Below, one piece after another: positions 13,116 to 24,762 of a stretch of 64,000 nucleotides of DNA (positions within the stretch are counted from its first letter, which is position 1; every line of letters starts with the position of its first letter). The position numbers were made by a program, and so were the translations under genes. The notes under the pieces are model-generated. The model searched no databases, had not been told where the DNA came from, and saw nothing but the letters and a program-made list of their open reading frames with translations. This DNA comes from Davidsoniella eucalypti (taxonomy: Eukaryota; Ascomycota; Sordariomycetes; Microascales; Ceratocystidaceae). The stretch is from assembly GCA_004009845.1 (NCBI GenBank), contig RMBW01000029.1, positions 1 to 64,000 of the forward strand, in the 5' to 3' direction.

Positions 13116-14003
13116 ATGTCTTTCAGAGGCGGTGGTCGCGGCCGTGGTGGTAGCGGTGGTTTCGGTGGTCGTGGTGGTGGTGGTGGTAAGAGACATCTAT
13201 CCGAACATCTACAAGCTCAAGGTTGCTTCGCAAGCGATTTGAGCTGTAGATTGAGCTTGCTGTTCCCTTTTTAATACGATAAATCAGTTTGCTAACTAGA
13301 ATTGCTTATTAGGCCGTGGTGGCTTCCAGCGCCGTGAAGAGGGTCCCCCCGCAACCGTTGTCGGTACGTTCTACACAATCTTGACATTCCCGTGCTTACT
13401 CATTACTACTTCGAGCCTTCGTTCATCTTCAAGACAACTTTTCTAACATTGCCCTGTCCCCTTGATATAGAGATAGGCACCTTCCTGCACGCCTGCGAGG
13501 AAGAGATGGTCTGCGAGTCGACCAACCCCAAGGTGCCTCAGTTCAACGCCCAGATGTTCCTCGAAAACAAGACTTCCATCGGCAAGATCGACGAAATCCT
13601 TGGTCCCATCAACCAAGTTTACTTCACCATCCGTCCCACTGAGGGCATCAAGGCTTCTTCTTTCAAGCCTGGCGACAAGTTCTACATCTCCGGCGAAAAG
13701 CTGATGCCCATGGAACGCTTCCTACCCAAGCCCAAGCCCCTGGCTGGTCTTCCTAAAGTCAAGAAGCCCTCGCGCGGCGGTGCTGGCGGTCCCGGTGGCC
13801 GTGGCGGTCGTGGCGGGTTTGGCGCTCGCGGTGGTCGTGGTGGCTTTGGAGGCCGTGGCGGCTCCGGTGGTGGTTTCAGCCGTGGTGGTGGCCGCGGTGG
13901 CTTCGGTGGTGGCCGTGGTGGCGCCCCTCGTGGCGGCAGCGGTGGTTTCTCCAGAGGTGGTGCTGGCCGTGGTCGTGGTGGCTTCAGCCGTGGTGGCCGG
14001 TAA
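13116..14003 (+). CDS. GAR1: H/ACA snoRNP subunit Gar1
   Basis: Component of H/ACA small nucleolar ribonucleoproteins, which pseudouridylate rRNA in the nucleolus. Exons 13116-13185, 13313-13363 and 13471-14003 give 217 residues. Branch sites gctaac (13291) and ctaac (13443) support the introns. The N terminus is a Gly/Arg tail (MSFRGGGRGRGG). The conserved core runs from GTFLHACE through FNAQMFLENKTSIGKIDEIL to KFYISGEKLMPMERFLP. The C-terminal third is a long RGG/FGG repeat. The second intron has two in-frame acceptors 6 nt apart (after 13470 and 13476). The first is chosen because it keeps Glu-Ile before GTFLHA, as in yeast Gar1. Confidence 0.95.
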
Positions 14004-15339
14004 ATAAGAAGAGCAACAGTGTTTGGTGTCTTTCCTCTCTTTCTTTCTCCTTTACCAGTCTCTAAATCTTCGCGTCCCTGGATCTTTGCCAACAAAAAGA
14101 GAAGAGACAGGAAACCCACGCCCATTCGTTGTTCTCGTCTAGCCCATCAACTTGTCCTCTTTATCCGCTGGGCATTGTTTACTCCGAACGAAGCTATGGC
14201 CTTCTTATTTTCTGATAAAGACCAGAATAAGAAGAACAACGACGAGTATGGGATACACTGATTGATGTTGGCCTTTCTGTGTCACTTTTCAGTCCTATCT
14301 TATCCCCATCTTCCTCCCACTCCATTACAACTCACCTACCTGCCTCTCTTTTTATTTCTTACTTGGGTCAACGGCGTTACCTCACTCATATTTTGTCCTC
14401 TTTCGCTATCCTTTTTTTCTTCTTTTTTGAATGGCTTATCACATACTCTTCTTCTCCTTGTCTTCGAACTGTTCACTTTACTACCATCTTCTTTTTGTCA
14501 CGTTGTTTCGGGGCCTTGTTTTATTTATACCGTTTGCATATGGATTACCTGAGAAGTGGGAAAACGCTCATTCTTCAAAACTTGAAATTAAAAAAAACAA
14601 AACAGAGGCATTGTTTGGCTTAACGGGACTACTTGTCATATCAAAGTTACACCAAGACTATTCTATGAGGATGCTCTTTCTATGTTTTCTGCCATACTCT
14701 CGGGACATGACATGTTAAAAAATACCATATTTCATAAAAGACGAAATTTCTCTAATCTCTTTATTCTCCTACAAGCTATGACAAGCCTAACCAACATTGC
14801 GTCCATTATAAAATGTTGGTCAATCTATGACTCAAACCATGAACTCGGGATTTTTTAGCAATTACTTTGAGGTATTTCTGGTTAGAACGAAATCAAAAAC
14901 ATGAAACAAACAAGAGAGATCACAAAGTTGCAGTTGGTTGCTCATGGTTATCAATTATCCATATTAAATACGACGTTCAAATTGTCAGGCAAGGCGCTAC
15001 ACTAACCCTGAACAGTCGCCTACTTAACCCTAATATTATGTACAAGAAGCTTTTGTATGACAAAAAAAAACAAAAAAGATGAGTCGTCTTCTTGTCTTGG
15101 CTCTCCACTTCAAGTTAATTAAAAGCAAGAGAAAAAGAAAGAAAGACATGATGAAGACAAGCAAAGATAAATGGAAATTAAATGAAGTGATAACGCCGAA
15201 ACACCAAAGAAGCCCCTCCTTTTTTCCCCGAGAAGCATCATAACTCAGAAATTGCGCATCAAAGCCTGGCAATCATGAAGTAAGTCTTGAGACAAGCGTT
15301 TTTGAGAATCCGGCTATAAATACGGCCTCAAATCCGGAT
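14004..15339. other. Convergent intergenic region, no gene recognised
   Basis: 3' flanks of GAR1 (+) and the MFS gene (-). The segment 14019-14718 is T-rich and open by composition in several frames, but shows no codon structure or motif. Two CCCTAA-like words near 15004 and 15028 are isolated and do not form a telomere-like array. Confidence 0.55.
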
Positions 15340-18267
15340 CTAGATAGCCAAAGCCTTCTCGCGAATCTTAGAGTCGACAGCCGGCTCGATCCACTGGGAC
15401 TTGATATCTTCTTCGTGGACTTGCTTATCCGTACGGCGGCCGCGGAAGAAATGTACGATAGTGAAGACCAGAGCAATGAAGGCACTGAGAGACGCCATGC
15501 CAGTGCCAAAGTAGACGGCATGCTTGAAGGACTGGAAGCGGTCAGCGCCGGGAATACGCACGACGTTGAGTTCGATAGTTCCAGCGACAGCCATGGCGGT
15601 TCCAATAGAAGAGAAAGCGGCTGTAATGACAAGTCCAGAGGCAATGCTTCTAGCCTTGAAGGGAACGGTAGCAAATACCAGAAAGGGCGAGGCGTTGCTA
15701 AGGGCCGGGACGCCAGCGGCGATAAGCAGCACGCTGATCATAGGGTTCTGGAAGTATGACTGGTGAATGCCGGCAGTGGCCAGGACGGCAGAACTGGTGA
15801 GGATAGCCAGGATGGACAGGAAGAGAACTAGATAGCCGGTTCGGCAACGCAAAAACACAGCAGTGACCAAGGCAGTAACGGTGCCGACAACCGGAGCCGG
15901 GGCCATCGACGCGCCAGTGAATAGCGCGGCATAGTCCTGCCACTTGATCATATATTCGACAAAGTAGAAGATCCAGATGCCAAAGGACCACCAAGCAGCG
16001 GCTAAGCAGACTAGTAAGACAGCGGTCACGGCGCCGATCTCGTGAATGGGTAGAAGCGGGTGTTGGGAAATGGCGATTTGGTGGAAGACAAAGCCAATCT
16101 TCATGAGCACTCCGACAATCAGCATAAAGTACACGTAGAAAGTACGGAATCCGACAACGACACCCTGCTCCCAAGTTAGCAGCAGCAGAGCATAACCACC
16201 GATGCCGAGGAAGCAACCCAAGGCATCCATACGGTGGCAAAATGACAGGACGCGCCCCTTGAATGAACGAGCAATGGCCTCAGAGCTGCCGAGAGTCATG
16301 GGCTCTTTAGTTGGCGGCGGGATAGGGATGACAAAGTAGCCAACTAGAGCGGCACTCAAGGACATGAAGGCTACGCCCATAAAGGCAGTACCGAAGAAGG
16401 AGAACTTGAAGGCGATACCAGTTAGCAAAGAGCCGAAGATCAGGCCTACAGGGATAGCAGCGCTGAAGAAGCCCATGGTCACGTTGCGTCGGATGCCAGG
16501 AGGATAGTACATGACAATCATAGATATAGAAGCAGTGAGAGCGGCCGACGGGCCCATGCCCTCCATGATACGGCAGAAGCCGTAGTACGAGACACCACCG
16601 ATAACGCCGTCGCCATCGCCGACTAGACCACCCAGGCCGGCCATGATGTTCCATAGCGCATACCAGCAGACACCGCACAGAAAGGTCTTGCGATGGCCGA
16701 TGATAGTTGCCAGACGTGCGGCCGGCAGCGAGAAGGCACCGACAGACAGCGAATAAGCAGCAGCAAACCAGGCGGCAAAGCCCATGTGATGCGAGCCGAT
16801 GATCTGAGTCGGCGCCAAGGCCTGCGAAAGACCAGTGAAGGTTAGAAGCGGCGCGCAACACAGCACTGCGCCGAAGAAGAACTCGCGCACCGACGAGAAC
16901 TTGTCGAGTGGTGAGCTGAACTCGGGATCGTCGTTATCGTGGACATAGGCGGCAGCTGGTTGATCGGCTCTAGTATAAGTCTGCGTGATGGTCGTCGATA
17001 GTGTAACTTTGCGCTGCTGAATTGGGATATCGTGAAGCATACGCGCAACCGGCGAAGCATTGAACGAGCGATCCGTGGCAGCAGCGGCCGGCGGAGGGCT
17101 CGGGCTAGGATAGACCGGCTTGACAACAGAAACCACTGGTGCGTCGGGAATCTTCTCCAACGCCGACTCGAAGATCGGCTGGTCATGGAGCGGAGACAGC
17201 ACCGACGATCCGCGGCGACCCAGACGCATCAAGGGCGACAGGAGTGACTCCGAGGTTGGCGAGATGGGCGAAACGTCGTTGGAGTCCCTGTTACGCACTG
17301 GCCGTGCCGGGATGAGTGATACGCGCCCGGAGTTGCGCATCTTGTTTTGATGCCATGGCGGCACACCCAGTCCGTTGCTCATTACGCTGCTCTCGCCACT
17401 GCGCGGACGGAAGTCTGCCGATGAGGCAAACGATGAACCCGACATGGACGAAGGCGAGCGCAGCCATGATCGGTGGCGCTGTTGATGTGTAACTGTTTGT
17501 GTTATGGTCTGTGTAACCGTTTGCGCCATGGTGTTGGAACTGGGCGTTAGCGGCGCTGTCTCGGCAGCGCGGAAGTGCGAGGATGTCAAATAACCTAGTG
17601 CCGGTTGGTCTAGATCGGTAGCCAGTGCTGTCATGGTGGCTGTGGCGATAGCTGTAGGCTCTGTTGGGCTCTTATATGGTTCGTAGGCAGGTGGTGGCCG
17701 GGAAGGTACGGCGGGAGACGGAACGGTCACTGTGGCAGTGGGACGAGGCCGTAAGCCTGTCTCCTTGCCCAATGCCGCCGTTGAGGTGCTGTCTCTATCC
17801 GCGCGCGAGACCTCGGATATTGTTGGCGATAGAAGCAGAGAGGCTGTCTTGTCTGTAGACGAACCTTGTGAGGCCAGTCGAGATGATGGCAAACTCTGTG
17901 TCTGGATAGGAAGCGGTGATGCCAGAGACGACCCCAGAGATGTTAGTGAAGCGTTCGACTTGCGCGACAGCCGTTGGAAGAAGCGAGGAGACGGTGCGTG
18001 TAGGCTATCACGCGCACTAGAGCTTACGCCCAGGTGGTTGCCGCTGCCCTGCATCGACGAAGACACTCGGCGGGATCTCCGCTTGGAGCGCTTCTCTATC
18101 TTGCGTCTACCGGCCGCTAGGTTGTCTTTCCGTTGCTTCTCGCGCTGCTGGAACTGGGTGCGATAAGACTCGGTGATTGCTACAAGCTGGTCGGCCGCGC
18201 GGTCTAGCGCCGCCTGCACCGAGCTCGACGGAGCCGGCCGTCCTGCCGCAGCAGCAGAGTCGGCCAT
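15340..18267 (-). CDS. MFS transporter (drug:H+ antiporter-like) with long N-terminal disordered tail
   Basis: Single-exon gene of 975 residues. The start is the ATG at 18267 (MADSAAAAG); a longer frame upstream begins only with TTG. Residues 1 to about 455 are Ser/Pro/Ala-rich and lack membrane helices. They include basic stretches, poly-Pro and a Thr-Gln/Val-rich patch (TVTQTITQTVTH). From about residue 460 the sequence is a major facilitator fold with 12-14 helices. It resembles DHA-type fungal exporters (ATR1-like): RLATIIGHRKTF matches the loop 2-3 motif and FCRIMEGMGPS matches helix 4. The substrate cannot be inferred. The C terminus is short and charged. The long tail is unusual for the family and could carry phosphorylation or sorting signals. 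Confidence 0.85.
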   Translation of the reverse strand: MADSAAAAGRPAPSSSVQAALDRAADQLVAITESYRTQFQQREKQRKDNLAAGRRKIEKRSKRRSRRVSSSMQGSGNHLGVSSSARDSLHAPSPRFFQRLSRKSNASLTSLGSSLASPLPIQTQSLPSSRLASQGSSTDKTASLLLSPTISEVSRADRDSTSTAALGKETGLRPRPTATVTVPSPAVPSRPPPAYEPYKSPTEPTAIATATMTALATDLDQPALGYLTSSHFRAAETAPLTPSSNTMAQTVTQTITQTVTHQQRHRSWLRSPSSMSGSSFASSADFRPRSGESSVMSNGLGVPPWHQNKMRNSGRVSLIPARPVRNRDSNDVSPISPTSESLLSPLMRLGRRGSSVLSPLHDQPIFESALEKIPDAPVVSVVKPVYPSPSPPPAAAATDRSFNASPVARMLHDIPIQQRKVTLSTTITQTYTRADQPAAAYVHDNDDPEFSSPLDKFSSVREFFFGAVLCCAPLLTFTGLSQALAPTQIIGSHHMGFAAWFAAAYSLSVGAFSLPAARLATIIGHRKTFLCGVCWYALWNIMAGLGGLVGDGDGVIGGVSYYGFCRIMEGMGPSAALTASISMIVMYYPPGIRRNVTMGFFSAAIPVGLIFGSLLTGIAFKFSFFGTAFMGVAFMSLSAALVGYFVIPIPPPTKEPMTLGSSEAIARSFKGRVLSFCHRMDALGCFLGIGGYALLLLTWEQGVVVGFRTFYVYFMLIVGVLMKIGFVFHQIAISQHPLLPIHEIGAVTAVLLVCLAAAWWSFGIWIFYFVEYMIKWQDYAALFTGASMAPAPVVGTVTALVTAVFLRCRTGYLVLFLSILAILTSSAVLATAGIHQSYFQNPMISVLLIAAGVPALSNASPFLVFATVPFKARSIASGLVITAAFSSIGTAMAVAGTIELNVVRIPGADRFQSFKHAVYFGTGMASLSAFIALVFTIVHFFRGRRTDKQVHEEDIKSQWIEPAVDSKIREKALAI

Positions 18268-21200
18268 TGGAAGATTAAGATTCTGTGTAGGGCTAAGACA
18301 AGGCAACCGAAATACTGAAACAACAGGAGAGATTTGAAGAGGTAGGCGTCTTCAAATATATCAGCTCTTGAGCCATGAAGCGAGACGGAAGCCTAGTAGA
18401 TAGAGTGACTTTTGTTGGGAGCAGAGTCGAAAGTAGGTATTGTCTTGTTTATTCGGTAGTAATAATATAGGTATTTGTTGAGTTTATACAAGTTAATGAG
18501 GCCGCCGGGGCATATGGAAAACCGATGATAATAATAGAGAAGATGATAATGGATTGGTCGATATAGAGGCCGAAGTAAGTATTAGAAACTAAAAAAGAAG
18601 CAGAAAAATAGGTAGGTCAAGGAACGGAAGAAGAGTAAATAAAGAGTAATAGTAATGATAGCAGTAAAAGCAATGACAAACGATTCCAAGATCTAGCTTG
18701 GGCTGGCTCAGACTAGGCAGAGAAGATCGTGAGACTCGAAACAAGCTTCGAGTCCAGATAGAACATGGAACAAAAAAAAAAAAAGAAGAAAAAAAAAAGA
18801 AAGTGGTTTATACCCAAAGGCTAGCAGTTCCAGAACAAGAAGGAAGAACGGGAAGGAAAAGGAAAAAAGGAAGAAAAGAAAAGAAGAAAAAGAAGCATTA
18901 CAGGAAGAGGTTTGAGAGTGGCGGCGATGTTACAAGTTATATGAAAGTTGGCTGAAGCTCCGTTTTCTCTTTGGCAAAAATAGAGAGAAACAAGCCCATA
19001 AACTGCACGGACGGCTTCTGTAAGACTGAGAGTAGATGATCACGTAGGCAAACATTGGCCCTTGAATAATTCGCTGCTAGGCTTTTTACTGAGGGTGTCA
19101 ATCTATAGAGGCTTGTCTTACACACACAGAGACCCTGTTTTTAAGAGGCCCCTAAAGCAATGCCAAAATACAGAGGCCTACACACTATGTATGTCGCTGC
19201 GAGCCCTGAATTCACAGCGCTATCCGTGCCGCACCGCCGCTAAATAGCCCTGTAGGACCCCTCCCCTCCATCTCCCAATCTGCTACCGTTTAATGTCAGG
19301 CTGCGTCTACAACTCGGACCCACGCGTGTTTGTGGATTATGGGCGGTCCTGCTGCTGATATTACCTCTATTCACATTAAACCGGCTACTTCTACTAAACT
19401 TCTAGTACCATTACAACATTGAAGGCTCCTCTTACCGGCACTGGTTCTCAATCAGGCAGCGCCCCGTCTATCTGCTTGCCCAAAACAGCTACAAATGTCA
19501 CCGGGCACGGCTGTTTCTAGGCCTAGTCCCTAGTTATCTAGTTAGATCTCAGCCAGATGTGAGACGCGGGGCCCTGGCTCGTTGTTTGTGCTGCTCTCAA
19601 ATCAAAGTCCTTGGAGCCTAAAGAGTCCTCTTATAATGACTGGTACGATAGTATGCCCTCTACTTCTCTCGTAACCCAGAACAGAGCATAGACCAACAAA
19701 ATAGAACGGAAAGGAAAAGAGTACCATAAACCCTGTCAGATACGTGAGCAAGTAGTCTGTTAGCTTAAGTTTGACAACCCTACCGGAAACCAAATAGAAA
19801 ACAGCCGAGGGGTCAATATGTTCGATCATGTTGCTCTTTTTTAGAGTTATCATGCACGCTATCTGAACAGCTGTGAGTACGTCTATAGCGGTCTCTTGGC
19901 ATAACGCTATGGGCCTTAACCCCTTGTAGCTATTAAAACTGCTGCTATTACATGAATAACTTATATGACTGGACTGACCAGTCGTTTGATCTGGCCGCCC
20001 AAGGCCACGCCGCTGCCATGCCATGCTCCTGGAAAGCCATGTTGTTGGCAATATTTATTTATTTCTCATTTTACGTCTTTATGTGGATCACGTGGATCCG
20101 ACCCTAGTGGGTCGTTAAAAGTGCTGTTGGCAATAACCGACAAACCATTATCTGTTATAACCCTACTCTTCATTGTTGGCGTGTGATGTGATGGACGTAC
20201 CTGTCGCAGAAAAAGAAGAGAAGCTCATACACAAACATACGATAACACAAACTAGGGGAACTATCACCAAGGCATTGGAATGGCAGGAGGTGTTTGCGTT
20301 TACAACACAATAATCAGTGATGTTCTTGTGAGGGTTTGAAAATCCCGCTGTCTAGGAGCATCTGCATATCCATAGAGCGTCTTTATATTGCGGCGTTGGT
20401 GGTCAGTAAGTTTATATGTTTCTTCTACTATACATTGTATTTCGTGTCGTAAACGGGGTTTGTTTGTCTTCTCACTCTGTTTCTCACTAGTCCTAAAACT
20501 ATAGTACTAACTAAACGTACTTATAAGCCTCACCAAGCATTTGACAACATATGCAGCTCGCAAGCAAAGATATGAGGCAAGCGTACCTAGCAGAACCAAA
20601 CATCTTCGAGATATGCACAGAGATGAATGAACCAGCTGATTTATTTCATGAGAAGACAAGACTAAATCAACAGCTCAGATAAACAAGGAGCCAAGATATT
20701 AACAATGTAGAAATTCAATCGTTGGCATCTTCCTGCCCGACCAAAAGTGTACTAAGCTTGGTTCGCAGGATGCCGAGATGATCCAAGAAATCGGCGGAAT
20801 TACTATCAAAACCGCGGTACCTTTTATTCTTATTTTTCCTCTCTCTCTCGTTTTTCTGTAGCCAGCTGAAATGGAAAAAAAAAGCTTGATGCTACTAACT
20901 TACATCAATACGGCCGCTTTCTTTTCTTTATAGATGTTTCTCGTTCTTCGCAAAACACAGATAGTAATTCATACTTGCTATTTCTATTCAAGGCTGCTTT
21001 ATTTGCTTCCCAAGAAACAATTCTGAACCATGGGCGAAGCGAAAATCACTGAACAACCTCGTTAAAAGGCTATCATGCAGTTGCATCAGTAGCGGCTGAT
21101 ATAGTTTAGCTCACTTAATTTAGCGCCTTTCATGCCCCGGCTTTGGACTAGTTAAAGAAGGTTAAACTTGTTTTTCTGGTCCAGAAATGAAGTGCAAGTT

Positions 21201-24200
21201 GAAAAAGGATACAGCCATAACTAATTAATTGAATGTAGTTGTTGCTATATAAATACAATACATTGTTGTACAAGGACTTGAGACTAAAGAGTATTCGATA
21301 TCTGTGGCACCTTCCATTGTTCTTCGGACTAAAATAATGTCCAGGGCGGCAATTGGTAATCACGATATTTGTACATGTAGTTGTAGTTCTACCTCTTCGA
21401 TTTCGTCTTGAAGATGTCCGAAAATATAATGTAGAAAAATACACTATATTTATTCACTCTATGCTATGTGTAGAAAAAGAACTAGAACTGCCGGTCCAGC
21501 AAAAAAATTACCGCCCTTGTCTCGGTTTTTTGACGTCAAAGTCAATGCGCTTAGGCTCTCTGAAACGTCAAAGAATCGGCCATTAGAAGATCAGAACGAG
21601 CATCATTCACAAGGAAAAAAAAAAGGGAATATACGACGCCAAACACACCAAAGAAAACGACTTCATCCGACAAAAAAAGAAACGGTCTGAATCTAGAAGT
21701 TTGAAAGGTAGCAGCAAGACATGTACATGAAGAACAAAGAAATATCAGATCTGGAATATTCCTCCAAAAACCACAATTTACGACTTTATACCAGCTGTCT
21801 ATTGGAAGTTACGCAAAGCAGCGTAATTGTAAACTTCGTCATCCTAAACTAACCCTTGTTCAAGTGAGCAAAGTTGAAGACAAATTTTACATTTGTTTGC
21901 TACAACATGTTCTTTCAAGCACGCATAAATACAAGGCCATAGATAAAGAACCAGGGGAAACGAAATCAAAGCCTAGAACACAGGGACAAGTCTGAAGCGA
22001 GAAAGCAAAAAAGCTATGAAGAAATAGCCCAGATAAATACCTACGGAGGGATGAAAAGACCGAATTACGTGCTACCTACCACTGACAGCCGTCAAATTTA
22101 ACAGATTTATAGGCTCTTTAATCATATCAAAAAACCCGCAAGGGCGTGCTTGTCTTTCTTCTGTTCCAAGATGTTAGTTGATCGTGTCACTGTGCCACAA
22201 CAAGAGTCAAAGAATAGCCTCGGGTTAATATCGTTGTTCTCCGTGATTTTCTTATTCGTGGCAATTATCCTCTACTCTCTTCTATGGTTTTTCTTTTTTT
22301 CCGCAAGAATCATACAATGATATCGAGGATAAAATCAGGGGACACAAAACATGAACTGTCTGGACTGGAACTACCCTAACAAACCATATAATATGGCCTT
22401 GTTCTCTTACTACTTGTGTTCGTGATGACGATTTAAACTTGCTTTTTGCCTTGTTCTTCTTAATCTCCATTTAGAAACAACAGGGTTCTCGAAGTATCGA
22501 GTATCGAAGCTAGTTAGCCTTGTCTGCCCCATTGCTCATTAGCTTTCTGCTTTTTAGAAACGCATTATGCACATCTAACTTCAACTTAGTTTGTGCCCCC
22601 GGCGAGCAATCAACCCTGATTTCTCTTTCTCTTTTTCTTCTTCTTCATTATCTGTCTTTTCTATGAACCCATCGACACACCCCACCCCCTTCGTTAAGAA
22701 GGTCTCTTTATACTGTAATCGTAGTTACCAACGGAGCTGATAGCTAAATGGAGGTTCCTGTTCCAGTAGCAGATTCAGCACCATTGCTACTCTATTTTGC
22801 TGCTGGGGACTTGGTCTTCGTGTCCAGCTTTATCCACACGAGATATTGGTAGTCTCGGTTTTCTCTCACATGCTGTTCTGTTTTCCACCAGGACCAAGAG
22901 TATGGATACAAAGATACAGAGTACAGATGACAAACCAAGTAACGCATCATTGCCACAAGAGGCGAGCCAAACTTGCTCAAGCCGAAGCACTATATCATCA
23001 GCTGGTTCTTCACTGCTCTTTTTTTTTTCGTCTTGTCTGTCTATCTAGCTTGTCTCTTTCTGCGATCGGGACATGTCGCTACCGATGTTTTGATACCGAC
23101 CAGGGGCTGTCTTGACCCATGGCAAGGTGTCATTGGCTTCAAAGAAAAAAGTAGAGTAAGTACACACCTAAATACGACATCATAGTAAGGGTCAAAGCAA
23201 GTCTGCGCCTTAGCATCACATCATAGATGGGGAATTGCTACTTGGTTGTTACTTATATCACAGCAACAAGCCTGCTACCCAGAATATGAGAGGATTATTG
23301 TGATTAATCGTGCTACTACCCAACCCTCAGTCAATGTGAAGATGAAGTCTACAGCAAAAGAGAAGAAATTGAGATACAACAGTAGAAAGGTACATATTCG
23401 ACAGTTGCTTATTGCTTGATGTCAATAAAGAAATCAATATGAGATGATAGTTTCCACTATAAGACACAAATTTCCCCCTTCACATGCTTTTGGTGATACA
23501 GAAGAAACCCAAGCTTAACAAGACCATCCCTTACTTTCCCTATGTTGAGTTGTATCAAGCTTCTATATCGTCCCTAAAATAGTTCTATTACGACTCGCTT
23601 GATTGCCAACCTTAAAAAGTAATATAGATCATGACTATTCTCCCGTTCCCTAGCTTGACTATCGTCTCAAACAAGCTTTCTTGTTGAAACCGCCGCTGTC
23701 TCCAGGAATTTTGATACAGACAACAAGAAGACACTTCGTATTAATGCCATGAACGCAGCCTTGGAATCGAATTCTGAGCTTTTTCATTTATCCTTAGCTG
23801 TACTTTGAAAACACAAGGGGGAGAAAGAAGTGTCCCAAAGGCGCAAGGAAGGGAAATGGCGACTTGGCCTATATGATCAGTTGTGCTATATAAGCCTTAT
23901 TAGGCGGGTATTATTGGGCACTATTAAAACCTAATATGACCATCGTGATATCAGTCTGTAATCGTCAAGTTAGTCTAGGTCTCGATTGCAACAAACACAT
24001 CGTTTACCTCTTTCATCAAAGGCAATCCTATATGGACCTTGTGATATTACATTTTAAGTTATCCTATTCAAAACCAAGATACCTTTGAGGGACTAGCTAA
24101 GCCTGTGAGTATCCTACAGGAATTATAGTTTCAAATTCATGTCCAACTTTTTGTTTTTGCCCCTCTCGTCGTAATAATCAAACGAAGGCCATAAGAAATA

Positions 24201-24762
24201 TACTGAGGGTTGGAAATCAAGGCTGCCCAGAACATGGAAAGCATCGAAAGGTAGAGCCAAGCGTCCTTGAAGCCATGGCCCCAAGTCAAGAAAAGACTTC
24301 ATTCCGTTTCTTCCGGACTCTTGAAAGGACAGAGGAAGAAACACATTATCTTCCTTTAGGATTTCTAAATGCTTGCGAGGGTCATCGATAGATATGTGAT
24401 GCAGTGATGTTTACGAGAACACAAATGAATAGCACGTTTCTCAGGCTAAATCAACTAACTGCTTCTTTTCATATCACTCAGTGATGCCTATACTTACGTT
24501 TATAGTTCATAGTAGTATATGATATTGTAGCCGTCCGTCTATATGCAAGCAGGAATAAACCAAAAAAAAACAAATGCAGAAATCATGATTCTCGCTTTTC
24601 TCCTTTTTCATATCTTTTGTTCGCATCTTCGTTATATGCGACTATATTCCAGCAGAGGAGAAACCCCTTCTTTTGATCCCTCATATGTATCCATATAGTC
24701 CCTCGTGTTAGTGAGAGTATGAGGATCTAGAAGGGCCCTCCCAGCTCCTAATCCGTGATTGT
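18268..24762. other. 6.5-kb gene-free AT-rich interval
   Basis: No open frame here has recognisable domains, and I found no convincing donor/branch/acceptor chains linking the short ones. 18268-18960 is purine-rich and likely includes the MFS promoter and leader. There are small palindromes near 20080-20115 (GGATC-acgtg-GATCC containing CACGTG, then GACCC-tagt-GGGTC). No tRNA, rRNA or transposon termini were seen. Non-coding transcripts cannot be excluded. Confidence 0.5.

Noticed and set aside
13682..14125. 147-residue proline-rich frame on the minus strand
   Set aside because: Mirror image of the GAR1 RGG repeats on the other strand.
14019..14718. Overlapping hydrophobic frames downstream of GAR1
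   Set aside because: Open only because the sequence is T-rich; no motifs, start context or splice structure.
15000..15035. CCCTAA-like words suggesting telomere or subtelomere
   Set aside because: Only two isolated, imperfect occurrences inside a normal intergenic region.
19602..20051. 149-residue frame on the minus strand
   Set aside because: No domain, no codon regularity, no plausible splice partners; treated as chance.
24123..24344. 73-residue frame on the minus strand
   Set aside because: Reads somewhat protein-like, but has no recognised family and no supporting splice or promoter signals.
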